The notes beneath the pieces are model-generated. The model was not told the origin of the DNA, did not search any database, and saw nothing but the letters and a program-made list of their open reading frames with translations. Positions 26,837-35,469 of a DNA stretch of 64,000 nt are shown in pieces. The translations under genes and the position numbers were made by a program. Source of the DNA: Paenibacillus sp. TCA20 (GTDB lineage: Bacteria; Bacillota; Bacilli; Paenibacillales; Paenibacillaceae); the NCBI RefSeq assembly GCF_000732325.1, contig NZ_BBIW01000004.1, positions 124,001 to 188,000 of the forward strand, read 5' to 3'. Each line of letters opens with the position of its first letter. Positions within the stretch are counted from its first letter, which is position 1.

Positions 26837-28132
26837 ATGCTGGACATGAAATGGATAAGAGAGCATGCTGCACAGGTTCAGGAAGCAGCGGATTGGAAGA
26901 AGATAGACGTATCTATAGACGAGCTGCTAACGTGTGATGATGTACGTCGTGAGCTGATGACGGAAGTGGAGAAGCTCAGGCAACAGAGAAATATGGATTC
27001 GGAGAGAATAGGGCAGTTGATGAGAGAGGGGAATCGGGAGGAGGCAGCGACTGCTCGTGAAGAAGTGCGGCAGTTGAACGGGCAGATTGAAGAAGCAGAA
27101 GCAAGGCTAGCCGAGGTGACGGACCATTATACTGCGCTGCGGCTGCTCGTTCCGAATATCGTATCTCCTGACACGCCCCGAGGACAGAGCGATAAGGATA
27201 ATGTCATTGTAAGACAGGTCGGAGAGGTCAGTGATCCTCAATTCTCGATCAAGGACCACATGGAGCTTGGAGAGCTCCATGAGCTCATTGATGCTCCGCG
27301 TGGAGTCAAGGTTGGCGGCTCGCGCAGCTACTATTTGAAGGGAGACGGCGTTCTGCTGCATCGCGCCGTTCAGCAGCTTGCGCTGGATATCGTGATGAAG
27401 CATGGCTTCGTGCCGATGGAGGTGCCGATCATGGTCCGGGAGGAGGCGCTGGAGAACACGGGATTTTTTCCAACCGGTCGTGATCAGACTTATGAGCTTG
27501 CAGGAGAGGACAAATTCCTGATCGGTACTTCAGAGGTTCCGCTCATCTCGTATTATGCCGGGGAAGTCATTGAAGTGGCAGCACCCGTTCGGCTTGCGGC
27601 CGTATCGACAAGCTTTCGGAGTGAAGTGGGCTCAGCAGGACGTGATGTACGCGGGCTCTATCGGGTGCATCAGTTTGCCAAAGTAGAGATGGTCGTACTG
27701 ACAGAGGCTGATCCGGAGGTGTCGGAGCAGGCGCTCCAGGAAATTACAGGCTACGCAGAAGAGCTGCTGCAGGCGCTGGAGCTTCCATACCAGGTCGTGG
27801 CAGTATGTACGGGCGATATGTCACAAAAGACATATAAACAGTACGATATTGAAACCTGGATGCCTAGCCGGGGCAGCTATGGGGAGACGCATTCCTCATC
27901 GAACCTGCATGATTTTCAGGCACGCCGCTCTAATATCCGCTATCGGGATAACGAAGGTCATTTGAGGTATTGCCATACATTGAACAACACGGCCGTGGCC
28001 TCGCCAAGAATCCTGATTCCACTTCTCGAGAATCACCAGCAGGAGGATGGCAGCATTTATATACCGAAGGCGCTCCGCCCTTACATGGGAAATCGAGAGA
28101 GACTGGTTCCCGTCCGGCAGGATGAGAGTTAA
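26837..28132 (+). CDS. serS: Seryl-tRNA synthetase (T-box controlled, divergent type)
   Basis: A 431-aa class II aminoacyl-tRNA synthetase. The N-terminal coiled-coil arm (about 28-105) grips tRNA. Motif 2 (TSFRSEVGSAGRDVRGLYRV, near 260-280, then HQFAKVEM) and motif 3 (SPRILIPLLENHQQ, near 395) are present. I chose the ATG at 26837 (MLDMKWIREH) because GGGGTGA precedes it. The stretch GSYGETHSSSNLHDFQARR differs from the usual SYKEVSSCSN form at several positions of the serine pocket region. A second housekeeping SerRS is often found near dnaA in this group, so this may be an extra, inducible or inhibitor-resistant copy; that is inference. Confidence 0.93.
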   Translation: MLDMKWIREHAAQVQEAADWKKIDVSIDELLTCDDVRRELMTEVEKLRQQRNMDSERIGQLMREGNREEAATAREEVRQLNGQIEEAEARLAEVTDHYTALRLLVPNIVSPDTPRGQSDKDNVIVRQVGEVSDPQFSIKDHMELGELHELIDAPRGVKVGGSRSYYLKGDGVLLHRAVQQLALDIVMKHGFVPMEVPIMVREEALENTGFFPTGRDQTYELAGEDKFLIGTSEVPLISYYAGEVIEVAAPVRLAAVSTSFRSEVGSAGRDVRGLYRVHQFAKVEMVVLTEADPEVSEQALQEITGYAEELLQALELPYQVVAVCTGDMSQKTYKQYDIETWMPSRGSYGETHSSSNLHDFQARRSNIRYRDNEGHLRYCHTLNNTAVASPRILIPLLENHQQEDGSIYIPKALRPYMGNRERLVPVRQDES

Positions 28133-28206
28133 AGGATGTATTTGTTTATTCGGCTAAGGACCAGCTTCCTGGTAAATGAGTAAACGGTGTAAGTAGAGGT
28201 TTAGAG

Positions 28207-28231
28207 GTTTATTTTAGGTAACGACGGGTTC
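28207..28231 (+). promoter_or_regulatory. Sigma-B-like promoter candidate
   Basis: GTTTAT and GGGTTC are 13 bases apart, close to the sigma-B consensus (GTTTAA / GGGTAT), 65 bases before the YdaG-like gene. The homologue in B. subtilis is a sigma-B stress protein. The match is partial. Confidence 0.3.
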
Positions 28232-28295
28232 AACTTTCAGGAGCAGGGTACACTAATAATAGAGGGTGTATTTTTGAAAGGAGACCTGAAGTGCG

Positions 28296-28712
28296 ATGAA
28301 TAAAACAGATCTGGAACAACATATTATACAAGCTATTGAGGACAATCCGTATTGCTCGCTTGCAACAGTGGAAGGCGGTAAGCCGAAGGCAAGATATATG
28401 GCTGTCTATAATGACGGTCTGAGCATTTATATGGCGACTAACCGTTGTACCCACAAAGTAGAGGAGCTGGAGGATAATCCGAATGTCAGCCTGCTGCTCG
28501 GCTACGAATCAGGCGGAACGAAGGACCTGCTCGAGATCGAAGGTACTGCAGAAGTGAGCCGTAATGGTGAACTCCGTAAGCAGCTGTGGAATAACAATAT
28601 GGAAAAATGGTTTACAGGACCTGATGATCCCAATTACGTTATCTTGGACATTACGCCTAAACGGATTGAGTATACAGGCAAGGGTCAGGATATGCAGGTA
28701 TGGGAAGCGTAA
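28296..28712 (+). CDS. Pyridoxamine 5'-phosphate oxidase-fold stress protein (YdaG-like)
   Basis: A 138-aa split-barrel flavin-binding protein of the general stress protein 26 (YdaG/YzzA) group. Conserved stretches are NPYCSLATVEGGKPKARYM near 17-35, then SIYMATNRCTHKVEELEDNP near 46-65, then EIEGTAEVS near 85, and a closing WEA. Such proteins bind FMN or F420-like cofactors and are induced by general stress. AAAGGAGA lies 12 bases before the ATG. It stands alone between serS and a terminator. Confidence 0.87.
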   Translation: MNKTDLEQHIIQAIEDNPYCSLATVEGGKPKARYMAVYNDGLSIYMATNRCTHKVEELEDNPNVSLLLGYESGGTKDLLEIEGTAEVSRNGELRKQLWNNNMEKWFTGPDDPNYVILDITPKRIEYTGKGQDMQVWEA

Positions 28713-28772
28713 TTTGATGGTTTGCAGGATCAGCGGATCATCAAACGGTGGACATTCAATACGACAATGAGA

Positions 28773-28818
28773 GAAGAGCAAGAGAGGCTTACGGAAGCTT
28801 CTTTTGCTCTTCTTTTTT
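28773..28818 (+). terminator. Intrinsic terminator after the YdaG-like gene
   Basis: GAAGAGCAA and TTGCTCTTC with an inner GCTT/AAGC stem and a six-T tail. Confidence 0.85.
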
Positions 28819-28981
28819 GTATGAATGTAGTTAAGCCCTGATCAGTATAAGGACATATAACGTGGATACTCGACATACTTATGTCAAAATATATAACGTG
28901 TTCGTTGTAGAATAAAGTCATTTTTGTATGTGTTAAATAAAAATAAGTCAGAACGTTGTGCAGTGAACAAAAACTTCTCTC

Positions 28982-29010
28982 TTTAACACTTCTAAATATT
29001 GGTATAAAAT
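28982..29010 (+). promoter_or_regulatory. Probable promoter of the nucleotidase gene
   Basis: TTTAAC (28982-28987) and TAAAAT (29005-29010) are 17 bases apart, about 120 bases before the start. The rest of the 28819-29132 gap is AT-rich with no gene that I can support. Confidence 0.5.
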
Positions 29011-29132
29011 ATCAGTTAGCAGTATATTTCTTCCAAGGGAGGTCTTGGTGTCAGGCTTGATGACAGCATAGATTCTACATAAAGTGAGTCAGTGGCAAGA
29101 GAATGAAGGACCTAATACAGGAGGGGTACATT

Positions 29133-31382
29133 TTGAAGAAGAGGAATACATTATTGGCAGGGATGGCCACGGCAGCCCTGTTGTTTCAGCTCTTTGCCAT
29201 TCCAGGACAACCGGTGTCCGCAGAGGAAGCAGCCAAGGTTAAGCTTCGTATTCTCGAAACGACAGATATTCATGCCAACCTGGTAGACTATGACTATTAT
29301 ACGGATAAAGCGATTGAGACCTATGGTCTGGCTAGAACAGCAACACTGATCAAGCAAGCACGCAGTGAAGCGAAGAACAGTATGCTATTTGACAACGGGG
29401 ATCTTATTCAAGGCACGCCTCTGGGTGATTACGTAGCCAAGGTTAAGCCGCTGAAGGGGGATGAGGTCCATCCGGTATATAAAGCGATGAATCTGCTTGA
29501 CTATGATGCGGCCACACCTGGGAATCATGAGTTCAATTATGGACTGGAATTTTTCGATCAGGTCATGAAAGGGGCAGAGTTCCCTTATGTGAATGCTAAT
29601 ATTTATAAGGACGACGGCGATAAGGATGAGAGCAATGATGTGAACCATTATAAGCCGTACGAAATTATTGAGAAGAAGGTAACGGATGAGTCCGGTAAGG
29701 AGCACACGCTCAAGGTTGGGGTCATCGGTCTCGTTACTCCTCAAATTATGCAATGGGACAGTGCATACCTTACAGGTAAAGTGATCACCAAGGACATTGT
29801 CAAAACGGCAGAGAAATTCGTACCTGAGATCGAAGCTGCAGGGGCAGATCTCATCGTCGCTCTGGCACACTCGGGTTATGACGAGAATCCACCTGCAGAG
29901 ATGGCAGAGAACGCGGTACTTCCGCTTAGTGAAGTGGAAGGCATTGACGCAATTCTGTTCGGACATGCCCATAAGATTTTCCCAAGTGCTGCTTTTGAAG
30001 GAATGAAGGGCATTGATCTGGAGAAAGGAACCATCAACGGAGTTGCTGCTGTTGAGCCGGGGGCATGGGGAGATAATCTTGGTGTCATTGATCTGGAGCT
30101 TGCGCAGGTGGATGGAGAATGGGAGGTAGTCAATTCGGCAGCCGTATCCCGTCCAATCTACGATTCAGCCAATGCTAAATCGCTTGCGGCACTGGATAAA
30201 GAAATAGCGGCTGCGGTACAAGCGGAGCACGAAGCAACCGTGGAGTACGTGCGAGGTCCTGTAGGGGAAACCACCGCGCCGATCACGAGTTATTTTGCGC
30301 TGGTACAGGATGATCCATCCATTCAAATCGTAACCAATGCACAGAAATGGTATGTTGAGAACAAGCTAAAAGGCACAGAGTATGAGGGAATTCCAGTTCT
30401 GTCCGCAGGGGCTCCATTTAAGGCAGGCGGACGCATGGGCCCGGACTATTATACAGATATTCCGGCAGGTACAATCGCAATTAAGAATGTCGCTGACCTA
30501 TATGTTTACCCTAATACCGTTCATGCAGTTGAGCTGACTGGAGCAGAAGTGAAGGAATGGCTGGAATGGTCCGCAGGACAGTTCAATACCATTGATCCAT
30601 CTAAGAGTGGAGAGCAGGAACTCGTGAATGTTGACTTCCCGACATACAACTATGATGTCATTGATGGTGTAACCTACGAGATTGATGTGACGGAGCCAGC
30701 GAAATATGACAGCAAAGGCAACGTCGTGAGTGCCTCTTCAAACCGGATCAAGAACCTGAAATACGAAGGCAAAGCAATCGATCCTGAGCAAAAATTTATT
30801 GTAGCGACAAATAACTATCGTGCAGGCTCCAGCAAGCTGGCAAATCCGGACGGCAAGCGTATTATTATGGCTGCTCCAGATGAGAGCCGTCAAGTCATTA
30901 TTGACTATATTGCACAGAACAAGACGATTAACCCGTCTGCTGATGGAAACTGGTCATTCGCCAAGGTATCCGGTACGCCGGAAATTATCTTCAATACCTC
31001 TCCTGCAGCCAGCAGCATAGTTACTGCCGATGCGAAGTTAAGCGGGGCAATGACTTATCTTGGTGACAATAAGGATGGCTTCGGCAAGTATTCCCTAGAT
31101 TTATCCGGCGGTACAGACACGGCCGCTCCAGAAGCTCAAGAGCCGGAAGCGGAAGAGACGCCGGCGAAACCAAAACCGACAACTCCAGCACCGAAGCCGG
31201 AGCCTAAGCCTGTGAAACCGGAAGCGGGCAAGGAACGGGTGTATGTCATCAAGAAAGGGGACAACCTGTACCGAATTGGTCTGAAATATGGCGTTGATTG
31301 GAATGCAATCGCCAAGGCAAATAAAATAAGCAATGTGCATCAGCTGCAAATAGGTCAAAAAATTATTATTCCTGCATCGTAA
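29133..31382 (+). CDS. Secreted 2',3'-cyclic-nucleotide phosphodiesterase / 3'-nucleotidase with LysM
   Basis: A 749-aa exported enzyme that frees phosphate from extracellular nucleotides. A signal peptide (LAGMATAALLFQLFAIPGQPVSA) leads into a metallophosphatase domain with ETTDIHANL near 40, DNGDLIQG near 88, TPGNHEFNYG near 128 and FGHAHKIFPS near 280. The 5'-nucleotidase C-terminal domain follows (about 370-640), then a Pro/Lys/Glu-rich linker (about 665-700) and a C-terminal LysM domain (YVIKKGDNLYRIGLKYG, about 702-747) that would hold it on the cell wall. The start is a TTG with AGGAGGGG 6 bases ahead. CpdB-like by domain order; the LysM tail is less usual. Confidence 0.92.
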   Translation: MKKRNTLLAGMATAALLFQLFAIPGQPVSAEEAAKVKLRILETTDIHANLVDYDYYTDKAIETYGLARTATLIKQARSEAKNSMLFDNGDLIQGTPLGDYVAKVKPLKGDEVHPVYKAMNLLDYDAATPGNHEFNYGLEFFDQVMKGAEFPYVNANIYKDDGDKDESNDVNHYKPYEIIEKKVTDESGKEHTLKVGVIGLVTPQIMQWDSAYLTGKVITKDIVKTAEKFVPEIEAAGADLIVALAHSGYDENPPAEMAENAVLPLSEVEGIDAILFGHAHKIFPSAAFEGMKGIDLEKGTINGVAAVEPGAWGDNLGVIDLELAQVDGEWEVVNSAAVSRPIYDSANAKSLAALDKEIAAAVQAEHEATVEYVRGPVGETTAPITSYFALVQDDPSIQIVTNAQKWYVENKLKGTEYEGIPVLSAGAPFKAGGRMGPDYYTDIPAGTIAIKNVADLYVYPNTVHAVELTGAEVKEWLEWSAGQFNTIDPSKSGEQELVNVDFPTYNYDVIDGVTYEIDVTEPAKYDSKGNVVSASSNRIKNLKYEGKAIDPEQKFIVATNNYRAGSSKLANPDGKRIIMAAPDESRQVIIDYIAQNKTINPSADGNWSFAKVSGTPEIIFNTSPAASSIVTADAKLSGAMTYLGDNKDGFGKYSLDLSGGTDTAAPEAQEPEAEETPAKPKPTTPAPKPEPKPVKPEAGKERVYVIKKGDNLYRIGLKYGVDWNAIAKANKISNVHQLQIGQKIIIPAS

Positions 31383-31400
31383 GATGCAGGAACGAAACTG

Positions 31401-31450
31401 AAAACCGTACCCGCAAGAGGCCAGGTGCTGGCCAGCGGGTACGGTTTTTT
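31401..31450 (+). terminator. Intrinsic terminator after the nucleotidase gene
   Basis: AAAACCGTACCCGC pairs with GCGGGTACGGTTTTTT around an inner GGCC/GGCC stem. Confidence 0.9.
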
Positions 31451-31584
31451 GTGCGGAAGGATTATTTCGAGGCAGAGCAGTGCTTGAACGTAGATGTGTT
31501 GATTGTTATTTGTTGTAACATAAATCACTGATGCTTTAAGTTAAAATGAAAAAAAGATAAAATAAATTAAAATATTTTCCAGTT

Positions 31585-31613
31585 TTGACTGTTATTAAAT
31601 ATGTAGATACATA
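31585..31613 (+). promoter_or_regulatory. Probable promoter of the 270-aa exported protein gene
   Basis: TTGACT (31585-31590) and TACATA (31608-31613) are 17 bases apart in a very AT-rich stretch 72 bases before the next gene. Confidence 0.45.
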
Positions 31614-31684
31614 AATTATCTATAATTTAAGTTAAGGAGGGTAGCAGTTTATAAACCCAACCAATAATAAGGAGAGGATTCTCA

Positions 31685-32497
31685 ATGTTCAAGAAAAAGA
31701 TCTTAGCTTTGACAGCAGCAGTTCTCTTAACCTTATCAATGTCAGTAGCCAACGCAGAGACTTTGTCTGATAGCAAAAATACTTCTAACCCTGATAGAGT
31801 CAAGAATATTTTGAAGCAAGCTGCTGAGCTTGATCAATCTGGTGCTTCGCTGGAAGAGGTTATTTCTTTTAAAGAGAGTCAAGGGTTACAAGTGCTGGAT
31901 GTAAGTGAGGTTTATGTTGATCTTTATGGCAATGAAATTAACCCAAATGGTATTGGTACACTAGCCCTCGATGCTGCTTATAGAAAAATAACAAACACAA
32001 TGGACTATGATCCACAGACTGGAGAATACAATATTTATGGTAAGATTGAACATATTGCGGATTTAGGTCAAGGATGGATGCATGAACCACATCCTGCAAG
32101 TTATGATGTTGTATCTGCCGACTGGAATTCAGACCTTCTACAATATAGATCCTGGGGTCTTCTTTCTGGATCTTCCTCGAACTTTTGGCTGAATGATGCA
32201 ACCCAAAGGGAAAAGGGCAGCCTTTTATTTAATCTTAAAGATAATTTTCCAGGAGGTACTTCCATACACTTCTATGTGGAGCTAAGAAAAGCGGGTTCTA
32301 AAACGGGAACTACCTCAACGCAGATAAGATATACTCATACGTATGACAAAACAGCTAAAACAACCACGTATTCAGGGAATGCATCCTATCAATGGGGTAA
32401 TCCAGGACCTTCATTTGGTGTAACTTATACAGTTCTAACAACTCAGGTAGAAGCCAACTGGAGTAGATCAGGAACAACCAGTTTCTCTGTAAGATAA
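31685..32497 (+). CDS. Exported protein of unknown family (270 aa)
   Basis: The product starts with a clear Sec signal peptide (KKKILALTAAVLLTLSMSV, cleavage after ANA near residue 23). A helical pro-like segment follows (about 30-75), then a beta-rich C-terminal region from about 95, rich in Gly, Ser, Thr and aromatic residues (LGQGWMHEPHPASYDVVSAD; SWGLLSGSSSNFWLND). AAGGAG precedes the ATG. There are no Cys residues and no catalytic motif that I recognise. Base and codon use are much more AT-rich than the flanking genes, so it was probably acquired. It could be a secreted toxin, antimicrobial or adhesin; nothing in the sequence decides this. Confidence 0.75.
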   Translation: MFKKKILALTAAVLLTLSMSVANAETLSDSKNTSNPDRVKNILKQAAELDQSGASLEEVISFKESQGLQVLDVSEVYVDLYGNEINPNGIGTLALDAAYRKITNTMDYDPQTGEYNIYGKIEHIADLGQGWMHEPHPASYDVVSADWNSDLLQYRSWGLLSGSSSNFWLNDATQREKGSLLFNLKDNFPGGTSIHFYVELRKAGSKTGTTSTQIRYTHTYDKTAKTTTYSGNASYQWGNPGPSFGVTYTVLTTQVEANWSRSGTTSFSVR

Positions 32498-32588
32498 AAT
32501 ACTTCTGTAAGAGACGAGAAGGGAATGAAATCTGAAATCTCTTCTCTTCTCATTTCTTTTAAATTATATATTTATTAAGGAGGATCAT

Positions 32589-33191
32589 ATGAAATTTTAT
32601 AAATCACATCATTTTATACTTTCAATTATGATTATCTTCCCACTTGTTCTGATTGGGTGTTCTGAGAAAAACTCTTCTGAAGAATTAACTTTGCATGTTG
32701 GAAATAAGTATAACCTCTCGTCAAATTATGCTGATAATATAGAAAATAACTTCAATTTTTTCTCTTTGATTATCAACATTGATAATGTAAATGAAGCCTT
32801 CTATTATTCTGAAGGATTCATAACAACAAATGATGATGATTATAATGTTATGTTGGAAGAAGCCCTTAGAAATTTGTACAACGATCAAGAGGCATATCTG
32901 GATAAGATTTTTTTAATTAATAAAGAAATAAGAGAAAGCATACTCTATCTAAACGATTACTTAGAACGTGCTGCTGAAACACAATCATTAGAAGTAAAAT
33001 GGGATCTTCTACGAGAGAAACTAAAAGATCTTAACACTCTACTTATATCTAATGATAGCTCACACTTTTCTTTGTATAACTTGATAAGTTATCCGGAAGA
33101 TTGGATCAATAAAGAAGATATTTATCAGGTAAAACTTAATGAAATTAATAGTATTGTTTATGCAATAAAAGAGCTGAGTATTGCTGAATAA
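32589..33191 (+). CDS. Lipoprotein of unknown family (200 aa)
   Basis: A lipoprotein with signal FILSIMIIFPLVLIGC (lipobox LIGC, Cys near 24), a short Ser/Glu linker and a helical, Asn/Asp/Leu-rich body without recognised motifs. It follows the 270-aa exported protein by 91 bases on the same strand with AAGGAGG before the ATG, and the two may form one transcript. Composition is strongly AT-rich (many AAT, GAT and ATA codons), unlike the neighbouring sugar and phosphate genes. A lipoprotein paired with a secreted protein sometimes acts as an immunity factor, but that is speculation. Confidence 0.7.
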   Translation: MKFYKSHHFILSIMIIFPLVLIGCSEKNSSEELTLHVGNKYNLSSNYADNIENNFNFFSLIINIDNVNEAFYYSEGFITTNDDDYNVMLEEALRNLYNDQEAYLDKIFLINKEIRESILYLNDYLERAAETQSLEVKWDLLREKLKDLNTLLISNDSSHFSLYNLISYPEDWINKEDIYQVKLNEINSIVYAIKELSIAE

Positions 33192-33429
33192 ACATAAGCA
33201 ATTATATTAGGAGTGGATGAAGTCTAAACAAAGAATCCTCCATCATTACTTATCCTTTACAGTACCAAGTAACACTATATCTCTTTTAGTTGTTAACGTA
33301 GTGCTGCTCTAGATTGAGTTCAATATCTTTTATGGTTTTGCTCCGCTGCCCCCCAGTTACAGCTTCCCCAGCCTGTCAGTATATATTTGATTCGGAATAT
33401 ACGCTTTAGCAATCTCTTTTATTTATCCC

Positions 33430-34126
33430 CTTTCTACTAATTATCTACTTCTTCTGTATCACATAGTTTTGATTGGTGCAGGAGAGAATGGTGGATATAC
33501 GGTGCAACGTCTAACTAAGATGATGAGTAGTGCATTTAATAATGTTCCATCCTTTCTTATGATTGCTGATCCGGATACTGTAGAGGAAAAGAACATTCTG
33601 CCGCAGCCTTTTATCCCGTCGATATTGGGCTCAAGAAATCCGAGATTAGCTAAGCGATATGGCGGTATATACGGTTAAAGATCGGTTCTTTCTCAGATTC
33701 TTATATTGAGTCGGTAGAACAAATAGAAAAACTTTTTTTTCTGACGGATTACCGGCATAAGCCTGAACAATACATTCAAAAGATACTTATAGGTGCTGCA
33801 GATAATGATTTTTCAAGATACATCATGAATGATTACTTCGATTGGACGGATGATATCATTTATGATGCCGGCATCGAGGGGGATGTTAAGTGAGCAGCAA
33901 CAAGATTAGTGGTCTACCGAGGAACTAAAGGACCACATAGATAGTGGCTATTCCGGTCAGATTGTTGTAGGACTAAAAAAAGACGGTAAGGAGATCTTAC
34001 CGCCTCTAAATGGGGTTTACATTATAGATGCGGAAGATGCTATCCCTCCGTCTCACAACTGTGGGTTAGAGCCTTATCAACCACAACGGATGATCGCCAA
34101 TGACCTGGGTGTGGTGTGTCGATCAC
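33430..34126 (+). pseudogene. Broken ThiF-family (E1-like adenylyltransferase) gene relic
   Basis: Three frames in series read as one ThiF-family protein of the PRTRC/phage-plasmid kind. Segment 1 (to 33678) has the nucleotide-binding start VLIGAGENGGYTVQRL, then ADPDTVEEKNILPQPF. Segment 2 (33678-33893) continues with SYIESVEQIEKLF, then ILIGAADNDFSRYIM and DDIIYDAGIEGDV. Segment 3 (from about 33910) has SGYSGQIVVGLKKDGKEILP, then AIPPSHNCGLEPYQPQRMIA. Two frame breaks, an in-frame stop near 33907, no good start and loss of the C-terminus against the next gene show it is dead. I see no intact partner genes beside it. Confidence 0.75.
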
Positions 34127-34143
34127 TACGGTCGGACATTGAC

Positions 34144-35229
34144 CTAGACAATGGTGGTTACGTAGATGCCGAGCGGCGTACTTGCACTGCCTGCCGTCAT
34201 GTATTTGAAGCTGTAGGAGCTCTCACCCGGCGGAACCGTAATGTCCGCGATCGGGCTGAGCTGGGTGTTGTTACGCAGAAGCGGAATTCCATAGGTCTTG
34301 CCATCAATCAGGGCAGCTCCGGCAAAGGCCCCGCCTCGAGGATTGACACGTATGCGCACGGACGCTTCACTGTCCGTCTCATTCAGAATCGGAATGGTCA
34401 CCTGATAGACTGCACCGAATTGCCCGCGGTTCGTCAGGGAGTTCGGCAGCGTACTGTTCTCAGCGGTAAACAGCAGATCAGCCGGCGCTTCTCCCGTGAG
34501 CTTGGTTCCTGCACAGGTGCGGTAGTTCGCACTTTGACCTACCCGATATACAGGGGTAACGGCATCTGTTTCAGAGAAGGTCCAGCTGCCACGTGGATGT
34601 GCTTGAGGCGCGGGGCGGGGCGGTACAGGCTCTGTCGTAATTTCGCGCAGATCCTTGTCCAGCAGTTTTGAGGCGACAGTACGAATCTCATAATCCTGAC
34701 TGCCCTTTCCATCGGCATGCTCCACTGTAAACTCATAGATAAATCCTGCGAGTACATCCTCCTCAATAATAAATTCCTCGATCAGCGCCACGCCGGTACC
34801 GAATTTGTAATGATCGACAGGCTTAATCCGGTCAAGTGTTCCGCCGAGGCAGGACTTGGCGATGCACTGCCCGACATCTATAATCCAGCTGACTGTAGAC
34901 GGTCCGAGGATCAGATCTCTTTCAATATGACGTACTTCAATCCGATCCTTGTCTTTATTCTCAATCGTCACACCCAGCTTAACAGGAGCACCAGTGCGGT
35001 TGTAATGCCATCCAAAAATACGATGCTTTACAGAGCGTTTTGATGTTTTGACTACGTCATGCCAGAGTGTTCCGTACTCCACCGGGAAGCTCTCGGCAGT
35101 CAGAGTCTCCGGGTTATCGCTCACCATCAAGCGTCTTTCGTCTCCTCTTGAAGCAGAGGCAATATCGATATTGATGTTCCCCGGGACCGTTAAAGTTTCT
35201 ACAGGCAGATTGGTTTGTTTGCAGCTCAT
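34144..35229 (-). CDS. Unrecognised 361-aa beta-rich protein opposite a split sigma factor
   Basis: The protein begins MSCKQTNLPVETLTVPGNIN and is rich in beta-prone stretches throughout, ending VPPGESSYSFKYMTAGS and IYVTTIV. It has no signal peptide or membrane helix. It looks like two beta-sandwich parts joined by a Pro-rich segment near 205-215 (EPVPPRPAPQAHP). I chose the ATG at 35229; the one nine bases earlier is fused to the AGGAGG site. Base use is normal for the genome, unlike the AT-rich genes to its left. It is divergent from the two-gene split sigma factor, and a long inverted repeat lies upstream. I do not recognise the family; a spore or cell-surface layer protein is possible. 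Confidence 0.72.
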   Translation of the reverse strand: MSCKQTNLPVETLTVPGNINIDIASASRGDERRLMVSDNPETLTAESFPVEYGTLWHDVVKTSKRSVKHRIFGWHYNRTGAPVKLGVTIENKDKDRIEVRHIERDLILGPSTVSWIIDVGQCIAKSCLGGTLDRIKPVDHYKFGTGVALIEEFIIEEDVLAGFIYEFTVEHADGKGSQDYEIRTVASKLLDKDLREITTEPVPPRPAPQAHPRGSWTFSETDAVTPVYRVGQSANYRTCAGTKLTGEAPADLLFTAENSTLPNSLTNRGQFGAVYQVTIPILNETDSEASVRIRVNPRGGAFAGAALIDGKTYGIPLLRNNTQLSPIADITVPPGESSYSFKYMTAGSASTPLGIYVTTIV

Positions 35230-35266
35230 TATGTTCATCCTCCTACAATGTTTTTTTGTTGTTCTT

Positions 35267-35312
35267 GAAACAATTTCATAGTACCTTTTGCAATGAGCTA
35301 TGAATTTGTTTC
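35267..35312. repeat. 15-bp inverted repeat upstream of the 361-aa gene
   Basis: GAAACAATTTCATAG (35267-35281) and CTATGAATTTGTTTC (35298-35312) are inverted copies with one mismatch and a 16-bp gap. No T run follows on either strand, so an operator or promoter element is more likely than a terminator. Confidence 0.7.
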
Positions 35313-35469
35313 ACTTATAAAGGAGTTTTAACCGTTCTTTTTACAACCTATTACACAAAAAAAGTTTTAAAACATTTTTCTACATCGAGAATGCCGTGAA
35401 AATTCAATAAAGAACAGCCGAGCAGCAGTACATTCTAGCGGTAGGAGATTAGAACTCTATTTTTGGGAC

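Noticed and set aside
29385..29972. 195-codon minus-strand frame inside the nucleotidase gene
   Set aside because: Antisense to conserved metallophosphatase motifs.
34090..34671. 193-codon open frame on the plus strand opposite the 361-aa gene
   Set aside because: Its first codons are the tail of the ThiF relic and the rest is antisense to a better-formed gene; Arg-rich translation typical of shadows.
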